NCBI RefSeq assembly: GCF_032017025.1
Contig: NZ_DALZQO010000007.1
Span: 62,001 to 126,000, forward strand
Direction of reading: 5' to 3'
DNA: 64,000 nt
Origin: Hydrogenoanaerobacterium sp032017025
Lineage (GTDB): Bacteria > Bacillota > Clostridia > Oscillospirales > Ruminococcaceae
Shown: piece after piece, positions 1-8,654 of the stretch
Layout: every line of letters starts with the position of its first letter
How positions within the stretch are numbered: the first letter of the stretch is position 1
Position numbers and translations under genes: made by a program
The notes under the pieces: generated by a model
What the model saw: the letters and a program-made list of their open reading frames with translations, nothing else
The model's database searches: none
What the model was told of the DNA's origin: nothing

Positions 1-1218
1 GCTGTGTGCACAGCAGATGACTACGAGGTCAAATTCTGCTACCGTATCCGCATCCAGTTTTTCCATACCATAACGCACCTGCCCCTTGTATTGGTATTTG
101 GGTATGTGCGGGTCGTAATACGCAACCTTTGCACTTTCGTTGCCAAGCTGCTCAATTACCTTGAGTGCGGGGCTTTCGCGGTAGTCGTCGATGTCCTGCT
201 TGTACGCAATGCCCAGCACCAGAATATGCGCGCCGCTGAGGGTTTGCCCATGCCGGTTGAGAATGCGGCTGCAGCGTTCCACCACATACTGCGGCATATA
301 GCGGTTGATTTCACCCGCTGTTTCAATCAGCTTGGTGTGATAATCGAACTCACGCGCTTTCCATGTCAAATAGTAAGGGTCAAGCGGAATGCAGTGCCCA
401 CCCAGCCCGGGGCCCGGGTAAAACGGCTGGAAGCCATAAGGTTTGGTCGCCGCGGCATCGATGACCTCCCACACGTCAATTTTCATCTTGTCGCAGATGA
501 TTGCCATTTCGTTGGCGAGCCCGATATTGATGTTGCGGTAGGTGTTCTCGAGAATCTTTTCCATCTCTGCCACCTTGGGTGAAGATACCTCGAGCACGTC
601 TCCCTCCAGCACAGCGCGGTACATTGCAGCAATCACCTGTGTTGCATCTGCACCCACGCCGCCAACCACCTTAGGGGTGTTTTTGGTTTTGTATTTTACA
701 TTGCCGGGGTCGACACGCTCGGGTGAAAAACCAAGGTAAAAATCTTTGCCGCAGGTAAGCCCCGAGCCCTCCTCCAAAATCGGCAGCAGCAGTTCTTCGG
801 TGGTGCCGGGGTAAGTGGTGGATTCGAGCACCACAATGCCGCCCTTTTTTAGGTACGAAGCCACCGCAATGGCACTGTTACGCACATAGCTGATGTCGGG
901 CTGTTGGTGGTCATCCAGCGGGGTTGGCACACAAATGGCAACGAAATCTGCCTGCGCCACCAGTGAAAAATCGCTGGTGGCGCGCAGCATACCCTGTTCT
1001 ACAAGGGCTTTGAGGTCGCTGTCCACCACATCGCCAATGTAGTTGTGCCCACTGTTCACCATGTCCACCTTTTCTGGCTGCACATCAAACCCAATGGTGC
1101 GAAACCCTGCTTTTGCCTTTTCTACAGCAAGCGGCAGCCCCACATAGCCTAGCCCCACTACGCCGACTATTATTTGCTTTTCTGCGATTTTACTCAGCAG
1201 CTGTTTCTTTATATCCAT
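1..1218 (-). CDS. Nucleotide-sugar 6-dehydrogenase (WbpA/WecC type), partial
   Basis: Cytoplasmic NAD-dependent dehydrogenase predicted to oxidise a UDP-N-acetylhexosamine at C6 to the uronic acid. Translation of the complement from the ATG at 1218 gives 406 codons without a stop, so the C-terminus lies outside the window. The N-terminus has the Rossmann motif VGLGYVGLPLA, and the catalytic-cysteine motif GLGGHCIPLDPYY lies near residue 270. A ribosome binding site (AAGGAGAAA) precedes the start, and the gene begins 3 bases after the acetyltransferase stop, so it is the third gene of the block. The family is secure. The exact substrate (UDP-GlcNAc or UDP-ManNAc) is inferred from the WbpD- and WbpE-like neighbours. 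Confidence 0.93.
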   Translation of the reverse strand, partial: MDIKKQLLSKIAEKQIIVGVVGLGYVGLPLAVEKAKAGFRTIGFDVQPEKVDMVNSGHNYIGDVVDSDLKALVEQGMLRATSDFSLVAQADFVAICVPTPLDDHQQPDISYVRNSAIAVASYLKKGGIVVLESTTYPGTTEELLLPILEEGSGLTCGKDFYLGFSPERVDPGNVKYKTKNTPKVVGGVGADATQVIAAMYRAVLEGDVLEVSSPKVAEMEKILENTYRNINIGLANEMAIICDKMKIDVWEVIDAAATKPYGFQPFYPGPGLGGHCIPLDPYYLTWKAREFDYHTKLIETAGEINRYMPQYVVERCSRILNRHGQTLSGAHILVLGIAYKQDIDDYRESPALKVIEQLGNESAKVAYYDPHIPKYQYKGQVRYGMEKLDADTVAEFDLVVICCAHS

Positions 1219-1221
1219 CTA

Positions 1222-1836
1222 TTATTTCTCCTTCACCAGTTCGCCCTGTTTTTCATAGGTTGTTCCACAGGCGGTGCACATTGTGGTCTCCCGCTCAAAT
1301 ATTAGTTTCTCTCCGCAGCGGCACACATAACCTACCACGCGGGCGGGGGCACCCACCGCCAGCGCAAAGTCGGGCAGACTGCGTGTTACCACAGCACCCG
1401 CACCTACCAAGGCATAGCACCCTATCTTGTTGCCGCAAATAATGGTTGCATTAGCACCGATGGATGCGCCCCGCCGAATGAGCGTTTGGCGGTATTCATC
1501 TTTACGTGGTACAAAGCTGCGCGGATTGATTACATTGGTAAACACGCAGGAGGGCCCAAGAAACACATCGTCTTCACACACAACCCCGGTATAAACCGAA
1601 ACATTGTTTTGAATACGTACACCATCGCCCAAAATCACCTGCGGGGATATGACTACGTTCTGACCAAGGCTGCAGTTTTCACCAATTACTGCACCCTGCA
1701 TGACATGTGAAAAGTGCCAAATTTTTGTACCCGCCCCAATGCTGCATGGCTCATCGATATAAGCCGACTCATGTGCATCCCATAGTTTTCCTGTTTTTAA
1801 ATCAGGTAAACTGCCGTGATTCTCTTGTGTACTCAT
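1222..1836 (-). CDS. Left-handed beta-helix N-acetyltransferase (WbpD-like)
   Basis: Predicted acetyl-CoA dependent transferase that N-acetylates the 3-amino group of a UDP-sugar uronic acid. The protein is full of hexapeptide repeats (runs such as IGAGTKIWHFSHV and GENCSLGQNVVIS), as expected for a trimeric left-handed beta helix. The C-terminus has four cysteines in two CxC/CxxC-like pairs that could bind zinc. The ATG at 1836 overlaps the stop of the upstream aminotransferase as ATGA, which favours it over the in-frame ATG two codons earlier at 1842. Translational coupling with the aminotransferase is likely. Length (about 204 aa) fits WbpD relatives. Confidence 0.88.
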   Translation of the reverse strand: MSTQENHGSLPDLKTGKLWDAHESAYIDEPCSIGAGTKIWHFSHVMQGAVIGENCSLGQNVVISPQVILGDGVRIQNNVSVYTGVVCEDDVFLGPSCVFTNVINPRSFVPRKDEYRQTLIRRGASIGANATIICGNKIGCYALVGAGAVVTRSLPDFALAVGAPARVVGYVCRCGEKLIFERETTMCTACGTTYEKQGELVKEK

Positions 1837-3020
1837 TCGCATGCACCCCGCAGTGTTTGTGCAATATATTCGACCTCTTCGTCGGTAAGCTCGGGGAACA
1901 TGGGGATGGCAAACGTGCGCTTTGCAAGAGCCTCTGCCACAGGCAGTGTGCCCTGCCCACTGTCAAGCTTCTCATAGGCACGCTGTAAATGCAGCGGTAC
2001 AGGGTAGTAAATGCCTGTGGCAATGCCTTTTTCAGCAAGGTGCTTTACAATTTCGTTTCGGCGCTCACTTTGCAGCACATACATATGGTAGGCATGACGT
2101 ATATGGCCGGGGCTTAGAGGCAGCGTTAACGGCAGCCCCCGCAGCGCACTGTCGTAAAACCCGGCAATGATGTTGCGCCGCACCGTGTTTTGGTCGAGAT
2201 AAGCGAGCTGGATGCGCAGTATTGCCGCCTGAAGCTCGTCGAGCCTGGAGTTGCCCCCAATGAGATAGTTGTGATACTTTGCAGGCTGATAAACGGTATC
2301 TCCGACTGTGTGTGAGGTAATAGGTTCATCGGTGTGGTGGATGTAGTTGTAGGCACGGTGACCGTTTTCGCCGCTGCCATGCGTTGCCAAGGCGCGGCAG
2401 ATACACGCAAGGCGCGACGAGTTTGTAACGATGATGCCACCATCGCCCGCGCAGGAAAGGTTTTTGGTTGGGAAGAACGAGAAGCAGGCGATATCCCCCA
2501 ACGCTCCCGCTTTTTTGTCCATATACACAGCGCCCGCCGCCTGGCAGGCATCCTCAATTACATATAGGCGGTGACGCTTGGCAATGCGGTGTATCACATC
2601 CATTTCGGCAGGCAGGCCAAAGATGTGCACCGGCATAATAGCTTTGGTTTTGGGGGTTATTTTTGCCTCCAGCTTGCTTTCGTCAATGTTGCAGGTGTCG
2701 GGGCGCACATCCACAAACACCGGCACCGCTCCCACGGCAGAGATCGCCTCCGCTGTGGCAAAAAAGGTGAACGGGCTTGTCAGTACCTCATCACCGTCCC
2801 CAATCCCCAGAGCTTTGAGCGCAATAATCAAAGCATCGGTACCGTTCGCCACCGAAACCGCGTTCCCTACACTGAGATAAGCGGCAAACTCGCGTTCAAA
2901 CGCTTTTACATTTTCGCCCTGTATATAATGTCCGCTTTCCAGTACATCCAGCACCGCTTTATTTGCCAGTGGTTTGATAACGGCATAACGGCGCGCAAGA
3001 TCAATTAACGGAATATTCAT
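1833..3020 (-). CDS. DegT/DnrJ/EryC1 PLP-dependent sugar aminotransferase (WbpE-like)
   Basis: 395-residue type I fold PLP enzyme predicted to transaminate a 3-keto nucleotide sugar. The N-terminus (IPLIDLARRYAVIKP), the substrate loop LESGHYIQGENVKAFE, the VEDACQAAGA segment and the PLP lysine in SFFPTKNLSCAGDGG are all diagnostic of the family. It is the first gene of a co-directional block with the acetyltransferase and dehydrogenase, an order typical of 2,3-diacetamido-uronic acid synthesis for O-antigen or capsule. The WbpB-like oxidase that would make the 3-keto substrate is not visible here. The ribosome binding site is weak (GAGGTGATACT). The specific pathway is inferred. Confidence 0.9.
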   Translation of the reverse strand: MNIPLIDLARRYAVIKPLANKAVLDVLESGHYIQGENVKAFEREFAAYLSVGNAVSVANGTDALIIALKALGIGDGDEVLTSPFTFFATAEAISAVGAVPVFVDVRPDTCNIDESKLEAKITPKTKAIMPVHIFGLPAEMDVIHRIAKRHRLYVIEDACQAAGAVYMDKKAGALGDIACFSFFPTKNLSCAGDGGIIVTNSSRLACICRALATHGSGENGHRAYNYIHHTDEPITSHTVGDTVYQPAKYHNYLIGGNSRLDELQAAILRIQLAYLDQNTVRRNIIAGFYDSALRGLPLTLPLSPGHIRHAYHMYVLQSERRNEIVKHLAEKGIATGIYYPVPLHLQRAYEKLDSGQGTLPVAEALAKRTFAIPMFPELTDEEVEYIAQTLRGACE

Positions 3021-3180
3021 AGTATCACCTCATTGAATGAGAAAAGTTGCTATTATCATTGCCGTAAAGACAAAAAAAATGCCCCCTGCGCAAGAGCGCA
3101 AAAGACATTTTTCTATCATCAATCGAATCATTTGAATTGCTGTTCCATTTTGGTATACGAAATGCAGGCTTTTCTGTATA

Positions 3181-3486
3181 TTATTTCCGGAATTTTTTAC
3201 TCTTTAAAAAGTATGTCATACCCACAACCAGCACAATAAGGTTAAGCCCAATACCTACCATCACCACAATTGTATTGTTAAGGCTGCTGCCCAAAACTGA
3301 AATCCAGTTGCAGGCGGAAAGGACAAACATCAGTATTGAAAAAAAGCGCATTGATGTCTCTTCGTTATACTTTGCACGCACAGCTTCATCCTTGCCCAAA
3401 ACCCAGTCTGTGCACTTACCCATGCGGAATGCAACACCCAGCGCCAAAAATGCGAGCGCAAGCAATAAATCCCATGTATTATCCAT
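3181..3486 (-). CDS. Small membrane protein, DUF3784-like
   Basis: About 101 residues with three hydrophobic segments: an N-terminal helix, a middle helix around FFSILMFVLSACNW and a C-terminal helix around VVMVGIGLNLIVLVV. A short basic tail follows. The start at 3486 is chosen because AGGGGA lies at the right distance. An in-frame ATG 15 codons upstream has no such site. The layout and the KYNEETSMRFF segment between helices recall DUF3784 proteins, but this is a recollection and no function is known. The gene is monocistronic between the sugar block and the SDR gene. Confidence 0.6.
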   Translation of the reverse strand: MDNTWDLLLALAFLALGVAFRMGKCTDWVLGKDEAVRAKYNEETSMRFFSILMFVLSACNWISVLGSSLNNTIVVMVGIGLNLIVLVVGMTYFLKSKKFRK

Positions 3487-3651
3487 TTCTACGTCCCCTG
3501 TCTTTCTTAATAATATAGGTATACGCAGCATTCAGCCTTTAAGCTGAATATCTTTTTTATTATATCATAAATTATTTCAAATGAAAAGAAATCTGTTGCA
3601 TGGACGTATTAATTAAATACCAGAAAACAGCGCAAACACCTGCTTTTTTTG

Positions 3652-3660
3652 TGCTATAAT
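3652..3660 (+). promoter_or_regulatory. Extended -10 promoter element for the SDR gene
   Basis: TGCTATAAT, a TG-extended -10 hexamer, lies 34 bases before the ATG at 3694. No convincing -35 box is seen at the right distance, which is tolerated for extended -10 promoters. Confidence 0.5.
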
Positions 3661-3693
3661 AAGAGTAAAATTTTAGAAAAAACGGTGATATAA

Positions 3694-4470
3694 ATGAAAA
3701 CAGCAATTATTACAGGTGCATCCTCCGGCATAGGCAGAGAGTTCGTTCAGCAAATTTCCGCTAAAGCCCGTGGCATAGACGAGCTTTGGGTGATCGCTCG
3801 GCGCGAAAATCGGCTTGTACAGCTGCAAAAGGAGCTTAAAATACCGGTGCGTATTTTTATTTACGACCTTGCATTGCCGCAGAGCATTGCTGATTTTAAG
3901 CTGCAGCTTACAACGCTAAAGCCGGATGTAACCCTGCTGGTAAACTGTGCGGGCTACGGAAAATTCGGCAGCTATGCCGAAATCAGCGATGAGCAGGCGC
4001 TGGGAATGATCGACCTGAACTGCCGCGCGCTGGTGGCAATGACAAGCGCAGTGCTGCCTTATATGAAACGAGGTGCAAGCATTTTGCAGATGGCATCCAC
4101 ATCGTCGTTTCAGCCGCTACCCGATATGGCAGTATATGCCGCAGGCAAGGCGTTTGTGGTAAGCTATTCGCGCGCACTGCATGCTGAGCTGAAACCACGC
4201 GGTATCACCTGCACCGCAGTGTGTGCAGGCTGGATGAAAACCGAGTTTTTTGAAACGGCCAAATCCACCGCCAACCCGCAGGCAGTGAACAACTTTGCGT
4301 TTATCCAAGACCCCGCCGAGGTTGTGGCAAAAGCCCTGCGCGACACCTGCCGGCACAAGGATATCTCGGTATGCGGCGGCTTTAACAAGCTGCACAGGCT
4401 CACAGCAAAACTGCTGCCGAACAGGCTGGTTATGAGCGTTTGGATGAAAGCAAAGCAGAAAGAGCGGTAA
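3694..4470 (+). CDS. Short-chain dehydrogenase/reductase (SDR)
   Basis: 258-residue cytosolic NAD(P)-dependent oxidoreductase of the classical SDR family. It has the TGASSGIG cofactor loop at residues 7-14, the NCAGYGKFG structural motif near residue 90, a catalytic serine in STSSFQPLP, and the YxxxK pair in YAAGK near residue 148. The arginine-containing loop after the first strand (ARRENRL) suggests NADP(H) preference. The C-terminal 41 bases overlap the end of the convergent yaiI-like gene. The substrate cannot be told from sequence. DltE-like and YqjQ-like SDRs have the same architecture. Confidence 0.9.
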   Translation: MKTAIITGASSGIGREFVQQISAKARGIDELWVIARRENRLVQLQKELKIPVRIFIYDLALPQSIADFKLQLTTLKPDVTLLVNCAGYGKFGSYAEISDEQALGMIDLNCRALVAMTSAVLPYMKRGASILQMASTSSFQPLPDMAVYAAGKAFVVSYSRALHAELKPRGITCTAVCAGWMKTEFFETAKSTANPQAVNNFAFIQDPAEVVAKALRDTCRHKDISVCGGFNKLHRLTAKLLPNRLVMSVWMKAKQKER

Positions 4471-4870
4471 CAAACGCTTCATCCTGCTCGCGGGTGCGCT
4501 TGGTGCTACCTTTTAACCTGCCGCCCGCATTGCGAATTTTCTTCGCGGTATGCCGCGCCAGTAACAGAGAATCGATGTTGTCGTTGGTATAGACCATACC
4601 GTTTTGGCTGAGCGGCACCGCGCCCTTTGCAAGGCACATTGCGGCAAGCCCGTAGTCCTGCGTAATGACAAGGTCACCCTTTTGCACCATATTTACCAGA
4701 ACAAAATCCACACTGTCTGCCCCCTTAGAAACGGTGATGGTGCGGGCGTCGTCACGCTCAAACACATGTGAGGTATCACACAGGATAATGACCTCCGTCC
4801 CATGCTGCTGCGCAAGGTGAATGGCCTCGTCTACCACAGGGCAGCCATCTGCATCAATCAGAATTTTCAT
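4430..4870 (-). CDS. YaiI/YqxD family protein (DUF188)
   Basis: 146 residues, matching the usual length of the UPF0178/DUF188 family, which has a PIN-like nuclease fold. Diagnostic features are the N-terminal KILIDADGCPVVDEA acidic motif, the ADSVDFVLVN segment with conserved aspartates, the VITQDYGLAAMCLAKGA motif and the basic GGRLKGSTKRT tail. Function is not established; RNA processing has been suggested for PIN-fold relatives. The gene converges on the SDR gene and the two coding ends overlap by 41 bases. Confidence 0.88.
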   Translation of the reverse strand: MKILIDADGCPVVDEAIHLAQQHGTEVIILCDTSHVFERDDARTITVSKGADSVDFVLVNMVQKGDLVITQDYGLAAMCLAKGAVPLSQNGMVYTNDNIDSLLLARHTAKKIRNAGGRLKGSTKRTREQDEAFVTALSALLSSKRS

Positions 4871-5041
4871 TTGTTTTCTCCAAATCCAAACCTTTTACTT
4901 TTATTATATCTGATTCCTTTACTTTTTAACAGAATTTACTGGGCTTACAGCCAAGACCACGCCTTATAAAAAATGTTGGATAAGAGCGCTGGTGCAAATC
5001 TTGTAAATCTGTAATAAAAAAACCAATATACCTGTAAAAAT

Positions 5042-6409
5042 TTATTCGGTGATGCCGAGCTTCAATTTCCAAAGCAAAATTCGGATGACAGACTCATTGA
5101 TTCTATCCTCCGATATCCTGCCGTTTTCAACACTTTTGACTACAGCGGGTATCTGCTCCTCAAAGTTAGTACAGCAAAGCAGATCGTTTCCTGCTTCCAC
5201 CGCGAGAACTGCCGCTTCTTCGGCGTTTACATAATTTCGGATAGCGTTCATACTTAACTCATCCGTCACAATAACACCGTCAAACTTTAAATCTTCTCTT
5301 AAAATGCGATGAACTTCTGCCGACAAAGAGGCTGGGTATGCTGCATCGATAGACGACACAATATTATGTGAAACCAGTACAGAACCCGCTCCGGCATTGA
5401 TTCCGGCAATAAAGGGTTTAAAGTCGCTGTTTAAAAAGCTTTCATAGCTCCGCTTATCGTAGGCGATACCGGTATGGGTATCGCTGTTGTTGCCATAGCC
5501 CGGAAAATGCTTTAGCACGCTTCCCATATTATGATCATTCATTGTTTTAACAACGGTTTCAACGTATTGGGCAGTTAATTCAGGGCTTTGGCCAAAAGAA
5601 CGATTGTAAATATAATCGCTGCGATTTGTAGATACATCACACACCGGTGCGAAATTAACGTTGATTCCGAGGGATTTGAGCAAATCGGATTTTTCCTCGG
5701 TGTCTTGGGCAATCAGGTCAAATCCATTTTTTTGATACAGCCGCTGGGGCGACTCGAACGGAACAGCTCGGAACTGCGGGTACAAGCTTACGCGGTTTAC
5801 CGTGCCCCCCTCTTCATCTACGCCGATGAGCATTGGTATCTTACTGGAATTTTGATAGCTTTGGATGTTCGCCTTGACTTCGTCGCCGTTTTTTTCTTCA
5901 AAATCTCTTGCAAAAAGAATATACCCGCCAAGCTGATACTGTTTTGCCAGCTCGGCAGCCTTATCCTCGGGGCAGCGCGCAATAAACATTTGAGCTACCT
6001 TTTCCTCCAGGCTCAGGGTGCTGAGTATCTCTTGTGCGCGCTCCAAATCGGTTCTATCGGGGATAACGATTTCAACCAGTTGTGCCGTTTGGTTTTGTTG
6101 GCTGTCATCCAATTCCCCTGAATAGGTTAGCGTAACACTCCGATTTAAGGCCAGCCCCTGGTCGCCTTGGACTGTTGTTTCATCGCTTTTTACAAAGGTG
6201 TAAAGCTTATCGTCTGCACGGACGGTAACCGTGTTCATTGTCGCATCTTCCAGTGTTCCGCTTATTTGCTGCAAAGCAAGTGTGTCTTGTTTGCTGTCGC
6301 CACCACCCGCTGAATCGCTGATACTCGCAGGGTTAAAGCTGCAAGCGCATAGCCCCAAACACAAGCACAGCATCGGCAGCAGCAACTTAAATCTCAATTT
6401 CTTTTTCAT
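5042..6409 (-). CDS. Glycoside hydrolase family 3 lipoprotein (NagZ-like)
   Basis: Surface-anchored beta-N-acetylhexosaminidase-like enzyme of about 455 residues. A signal peptide ends in a lipobox (LGLCAC), so the mature protein should be lipidated outside the membrane. Residues about 45-120 form a small beta-rich domain. The GH3 TIM barrel follows, with the KHFPGYGNNSDTHTG motif carrying the NagZ-type catalytic histidine loop and the aspartate nucleophile in VIVTDELSM. The start at 6409 is preferred because it begins the basic signal n-region and has GGGTGA upstream. A role in peptidoglycan recycling is the usual one for this subfamily; no NagK/MurQ partner is nearby. Confidence 0.9.
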   Translation of the reverse strand: MKKKLRFKLLLPMLCLCLGLCACSFNPASISDSAGGGDSKQDTLALQQISGTLEDATMNTVTVRADDKLYTFVKSDETTVQGDQGLALNRSVTLTYSGELDDSQQNQTAQLVEIVIPDRTDLERAQEILSTLSLEEKVAQMFIARCPEDKAAELAKQYQLGGYILFARDFEEKNGDEVKANIQSYQNSSKIPMLIGVDEEGGTVNRVSLYPQFRAVPFESPQRLYQKNGFDLIAQDTEEKSDLLKSLGINVNFAPVCDVSTNRSDYIYNRSFGQSPELTAQYVETVVKTMNDHNMGSVLKHFPGYGNNSDTHTGIAYDKRSYESFLNSDFKPFIAGINAGAGSVLVSHNIVSSIDAAYPASLSAEVHRILREDLKFDGVIVTDELSMNAIRNYVNAEEAAVLAVEAGNDLLCCTNFEEQIPAVVKSVENGRISEDRINESVIRILLWKLKLGITE

Positions 6410-6509
6410 TGAATCACCCATTTAAAATAATATAGAATCGGTTCTATCATTAAGCCCCAATACGGAGCGAATTGATTATTTGTTTTATTCCAACTGCAAA
6501 AGCTCAAAC

Positions 6510-6546
6510 GAACCCGCAGGCTACCATTACGGTAAGCTGCGGGTTC
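6510..6546 (-). terminator. Hairpin downstream of the PNPOx-like gene
   Basis: Inverted repeat GAACCCGCAG / CTGCGGGTTC with a further inner pairing. It lies between the stop of the flavoprotein gene (6612) and the start of the GH3 gene (6409). On the minus strand it is followed by a weak T-rich stretch, so termination there may be only partial. Confidence 0.5.
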
Positions 6547-6611
6547 ACTGATTCAACAATCCTTAAACGCACTGTACTCCGCGGCTTGGCGGTACAGCGT
6601 TTCTGTATTTA

Positions 6612-7076
6612 TTAATTATCTTTGTTGCGCTTGCCTGTCAGCTCGCAAATTTCCAGCTTAACAATGGCAACCGCAGGCAAATATTTCTGTATCACTTCTG
6701 CTCGCCGTGCAACAGCCGATGGAGTCAATGCATCGCACAGCTGATTGAGTTTCTTTTCCTTTTCAGCCAAATCGGTAACAAAAGTTGCTATACCGCTCAC
6801 CATCACACTCTCGTAATGGGTGGTAAACCGTTCTTCAACAACGGCCTCTTGCCCGATGACCACAAAGGCAACGCGATTGTTTGCTTGTATATTGTCTGTT
6901 TTGCGCCCTTTGAGAGCGCAGTGAAAATAGATGGCATTTTCTTCTTCGATATAAAAATAGTTGATTGGCACACCGTAGGGCATCCCATCCTCAGAGGAGG
7001 TCGAAAGCACTCCGTACTTTCCGTTTTTTAAAATTTCAACAGCATCTTCTCTTGGCATTCTTCTGCTCGGCTTCAT
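6612..7076 (-). CDS. Pyridoxamine 5'-phosphate oxidase-like flavin-binding protein (NimA-like)
   Basis: 154-residue split-barrel flavoprotein. The pattern GKYGVLSTSSEDGMPYGVPINYFY, then IYFHCALKGRKTDNI, then RVAFVVIG is typical of the PNPOx-like group that includes 5-nitroimidazole reductase-like proteins. The MPREDAVEIL start is characteristic. A ribosome binding site, AGGGGAG, sits 11 bases before the ATG. It is a single gene followed by a hairpin. Actual cofactor (FMN, F420 or heme) and substrate are not determinable here. Nitroimidazole resistance is possible for the family but should not be assumed. Confidence 0.85.
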   Translation of the reverse strand: MKPSRRMPREDAVEILKNGKYGVLSTSSEDGMPYGVPINYFYIEEENAIYFHCALKGRKTDNIQANNRVAFVVIGQEAVVEERFTTHYESVMVSGIATFVTDLAEKEKKLNQLCDALTPSAVARRAEVIQKYLPAVAIVKLEICELTGKRNKDN

Positions 7077-7160
7077 TCGATACAGACACTCCCCTCTGTT
7101 ATTTGAAAAACGGCATTTATTTTTATTCTTTTGCTACATTATAGCACACGCAACAAAAAG

Positions 7161-7197
7161 AAGAAAGCAAGATCACCAAAAATGATCTCGCTTTCTT
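7161..7197 (-). terminator. Rho-independent terminator of the URO-D-like gene
   Basis: 15-bp stem (AAGAAAGCAAGATCA paired with TGATCTCGCTTTCTT, one G-U pair) with a 7-base loop, followed on the minus strand by CTTTTTG. It sits 47 bases past the stop at 7244. Confidence 0.75.
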
Positions 7198-7243
7198 TTC
7201 GCTTGTTTATCGTAGCTGATACCGTTCGTTTTGAAACAAGGCT

Positions 7244-8254
7244 TTATCTGCTGTAAAAGCTATCTACCGCCTCAAAGAACGCATCGATGTTTTCCCATTT
7301 CGAGGTAGGGGGAATATCGCAGCCGGATGAAATGACGAAATTCGGGTATTTGCAGCAGGCTTCCATTACAGAGAGCGTTGCATTGCGGATTGATTCCACT
7401 GTGCCGTTCTTGATCTGACCGGCCGGGTCCACATTACCCATGGCAATCGTATCTGCCGGGATATGGGTCATCATTTCTTCCATGTCGATGGCATTTCCGA
7501 AGTGGTAAGCAGCAGAGCCTGTAGCGAGAATGGAATCGATCATTTTAATGGTACCATTTCCGCAATTGTGATAAATAATAATAAAATTGTCGTCCTGTAC
7601 GGCATCAACGATCCGTTTGACATACGGGCCGGAAAATTCCTCAGCAAGAGCAGGGGAAAGAAGACCGGATAATGGCTCTGCCATCACGATACCGTTGGCA
7701 CCTGTCGCCTTGTACGCTTTGCAGTATTCCGTGAGAAACGTAGTTACCTTATCGAGGATGGTATGAACCATGTCTGGCTCCTCATAGCAGTAAATCATTG
7801 CCTCGGTCACGTCCATCAGTCGCCCAGCCAGCGAGAATGGCCCAATGACGCCTGCGAGAACCGGACGGTCTTCAATCATTTTTACCGCTTTCTCAACCGC
7901 TTCAATGTAAATTCCGGTGCGGCCCGAGCCAACCTCTGGTATCTTCAGCGCGTTTGCATCCTCCTCCGACGAGACAATGCTGCCAATGACCGTGGGCACC
8001 TCATCATCGGAAAAGCGGATTTCAGAACCAAAGCTTTCTGCCTCTACGGATAAATCCATTAGACTAACCGAAGCCGCCGAAGCCACGCGGTCTGCCACGA
8101 GCTTCATACCTTTTGATTGGACGTCGCTGCTGGAGATAAGCTCCCTTACCGTAATGCCCATAAGTTGAACTGCCGGAAAGGACAAAACAGGCATCGCTTT
8201 TTTGACGGGCGCGTTCAGCATTTCATCCAGCCATTTTTTCATATTTCTTTGCAT
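7244..8254 (-). CDS. Uroporphyrinogen decarboxylase family protein (MtaA/CmuA-like)
   Basis: About 336 residues of the URO-D superfamily TIM barrel. It lacks heme-pathway neighbours and carries HNCGNGT and a downstream SSGCDIPP cysteine. His, Cys and Cys at these places bind zinc in MtaA-type cobalamin:coenzyme methyltransferases, so methyl transfer between a corrinoid protein and a thiol is the likelier activity. The start at 8254 is preferred because GGAGGAGA lies 8 bases upstream. The in-frame ATG eight codons earlier has no site. No corrinoid protein gene is adjacent, and the methyl donor is unknown. Confidence 0.8.
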   Translation of the reverse strand: MQRNMKKWLDEMLNAPVKKAMPVLSFPAVQLMGITVRELISSSDVQSKGMKLVADRVASAASVSLMDLSVEAESFGSEIRFSDDEVPTVIGSIVSSEEDANALKIPEVGSGRTGIYIEAVEKAVKMIEDRPVLAGVIGPFSLAGRLMDVTEAMIYCYEEPDMVHTILDKVTTFLTEYCKAYKATGANGIVMAEPLSGLLSPALAEEFSGPYVKRIVDAVQDDNFIIIYHNCGNGTIKMIDSILATGSAAYHFGNAIDMEEMMTHIPADTIAMGNVDPAGQIKNGTVESIRNATLSVMEACCKYPNFVISSGCDIPPTSKWENIDAFFEAVDSFYSR

Positions 8255-8654
8255 CGTAAATTCTCCTCCGTTATCCAAGTTTCAGTTTTTCTCTTACTAA
8301 AAGAATAACAAAAAATAAAAAAGGAAGATATAAAACTATCATGATAATTAGTAGAATTTCATCTTCTACCAGCTAAATAAAAATAATTGCGCCCAAGCTG
8401 TAGAATACTCTCCGGCTTTTTTATGCATATTTACTCACAAAATTTTAGGGCTGCATTGTTTAACCTTCCCCAGCCGTCACCAAAAGGCAAAAGCAGCAGT
8501 TTGCTATTTTGCGCCGACAATGGTAAAATATGAAGCGAAAATGTAAGATAGGCATGCAGGAAGTTTTCACTATAACCCAAAACACTGCAAAAAGAGACAA
8601 AACATTCCATTCCTCTACTTTCGTTTTTAAAATACAACTTTGGGAGTTATACTT
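8255..8654. other. Intergenic, no supported gene
   Basis: About 400 bases, AT-rich, between the URO-D-like gene and the divergent azlC. The minus-strand open frame at 8431-8637 (68 codons) has no ribosome binding site or recognisable domain, so it is not called. It should contain the promoters of both flanking genes, but no clear -35/-10 pair was found. Confidence 0.5.

Noticed and set aside
4..582. 192-codon plus-strand open frame at the left edge
   Set aside because: It is the antisense of the clear nucleotide-sugar dehydrogenase gene.
8431..8637. 68-codon minus-strand open frame upstream of azlC
   Set aside because: No ribosome binding site, no recognisable domain and odd composition; it lies where promoters are expected.
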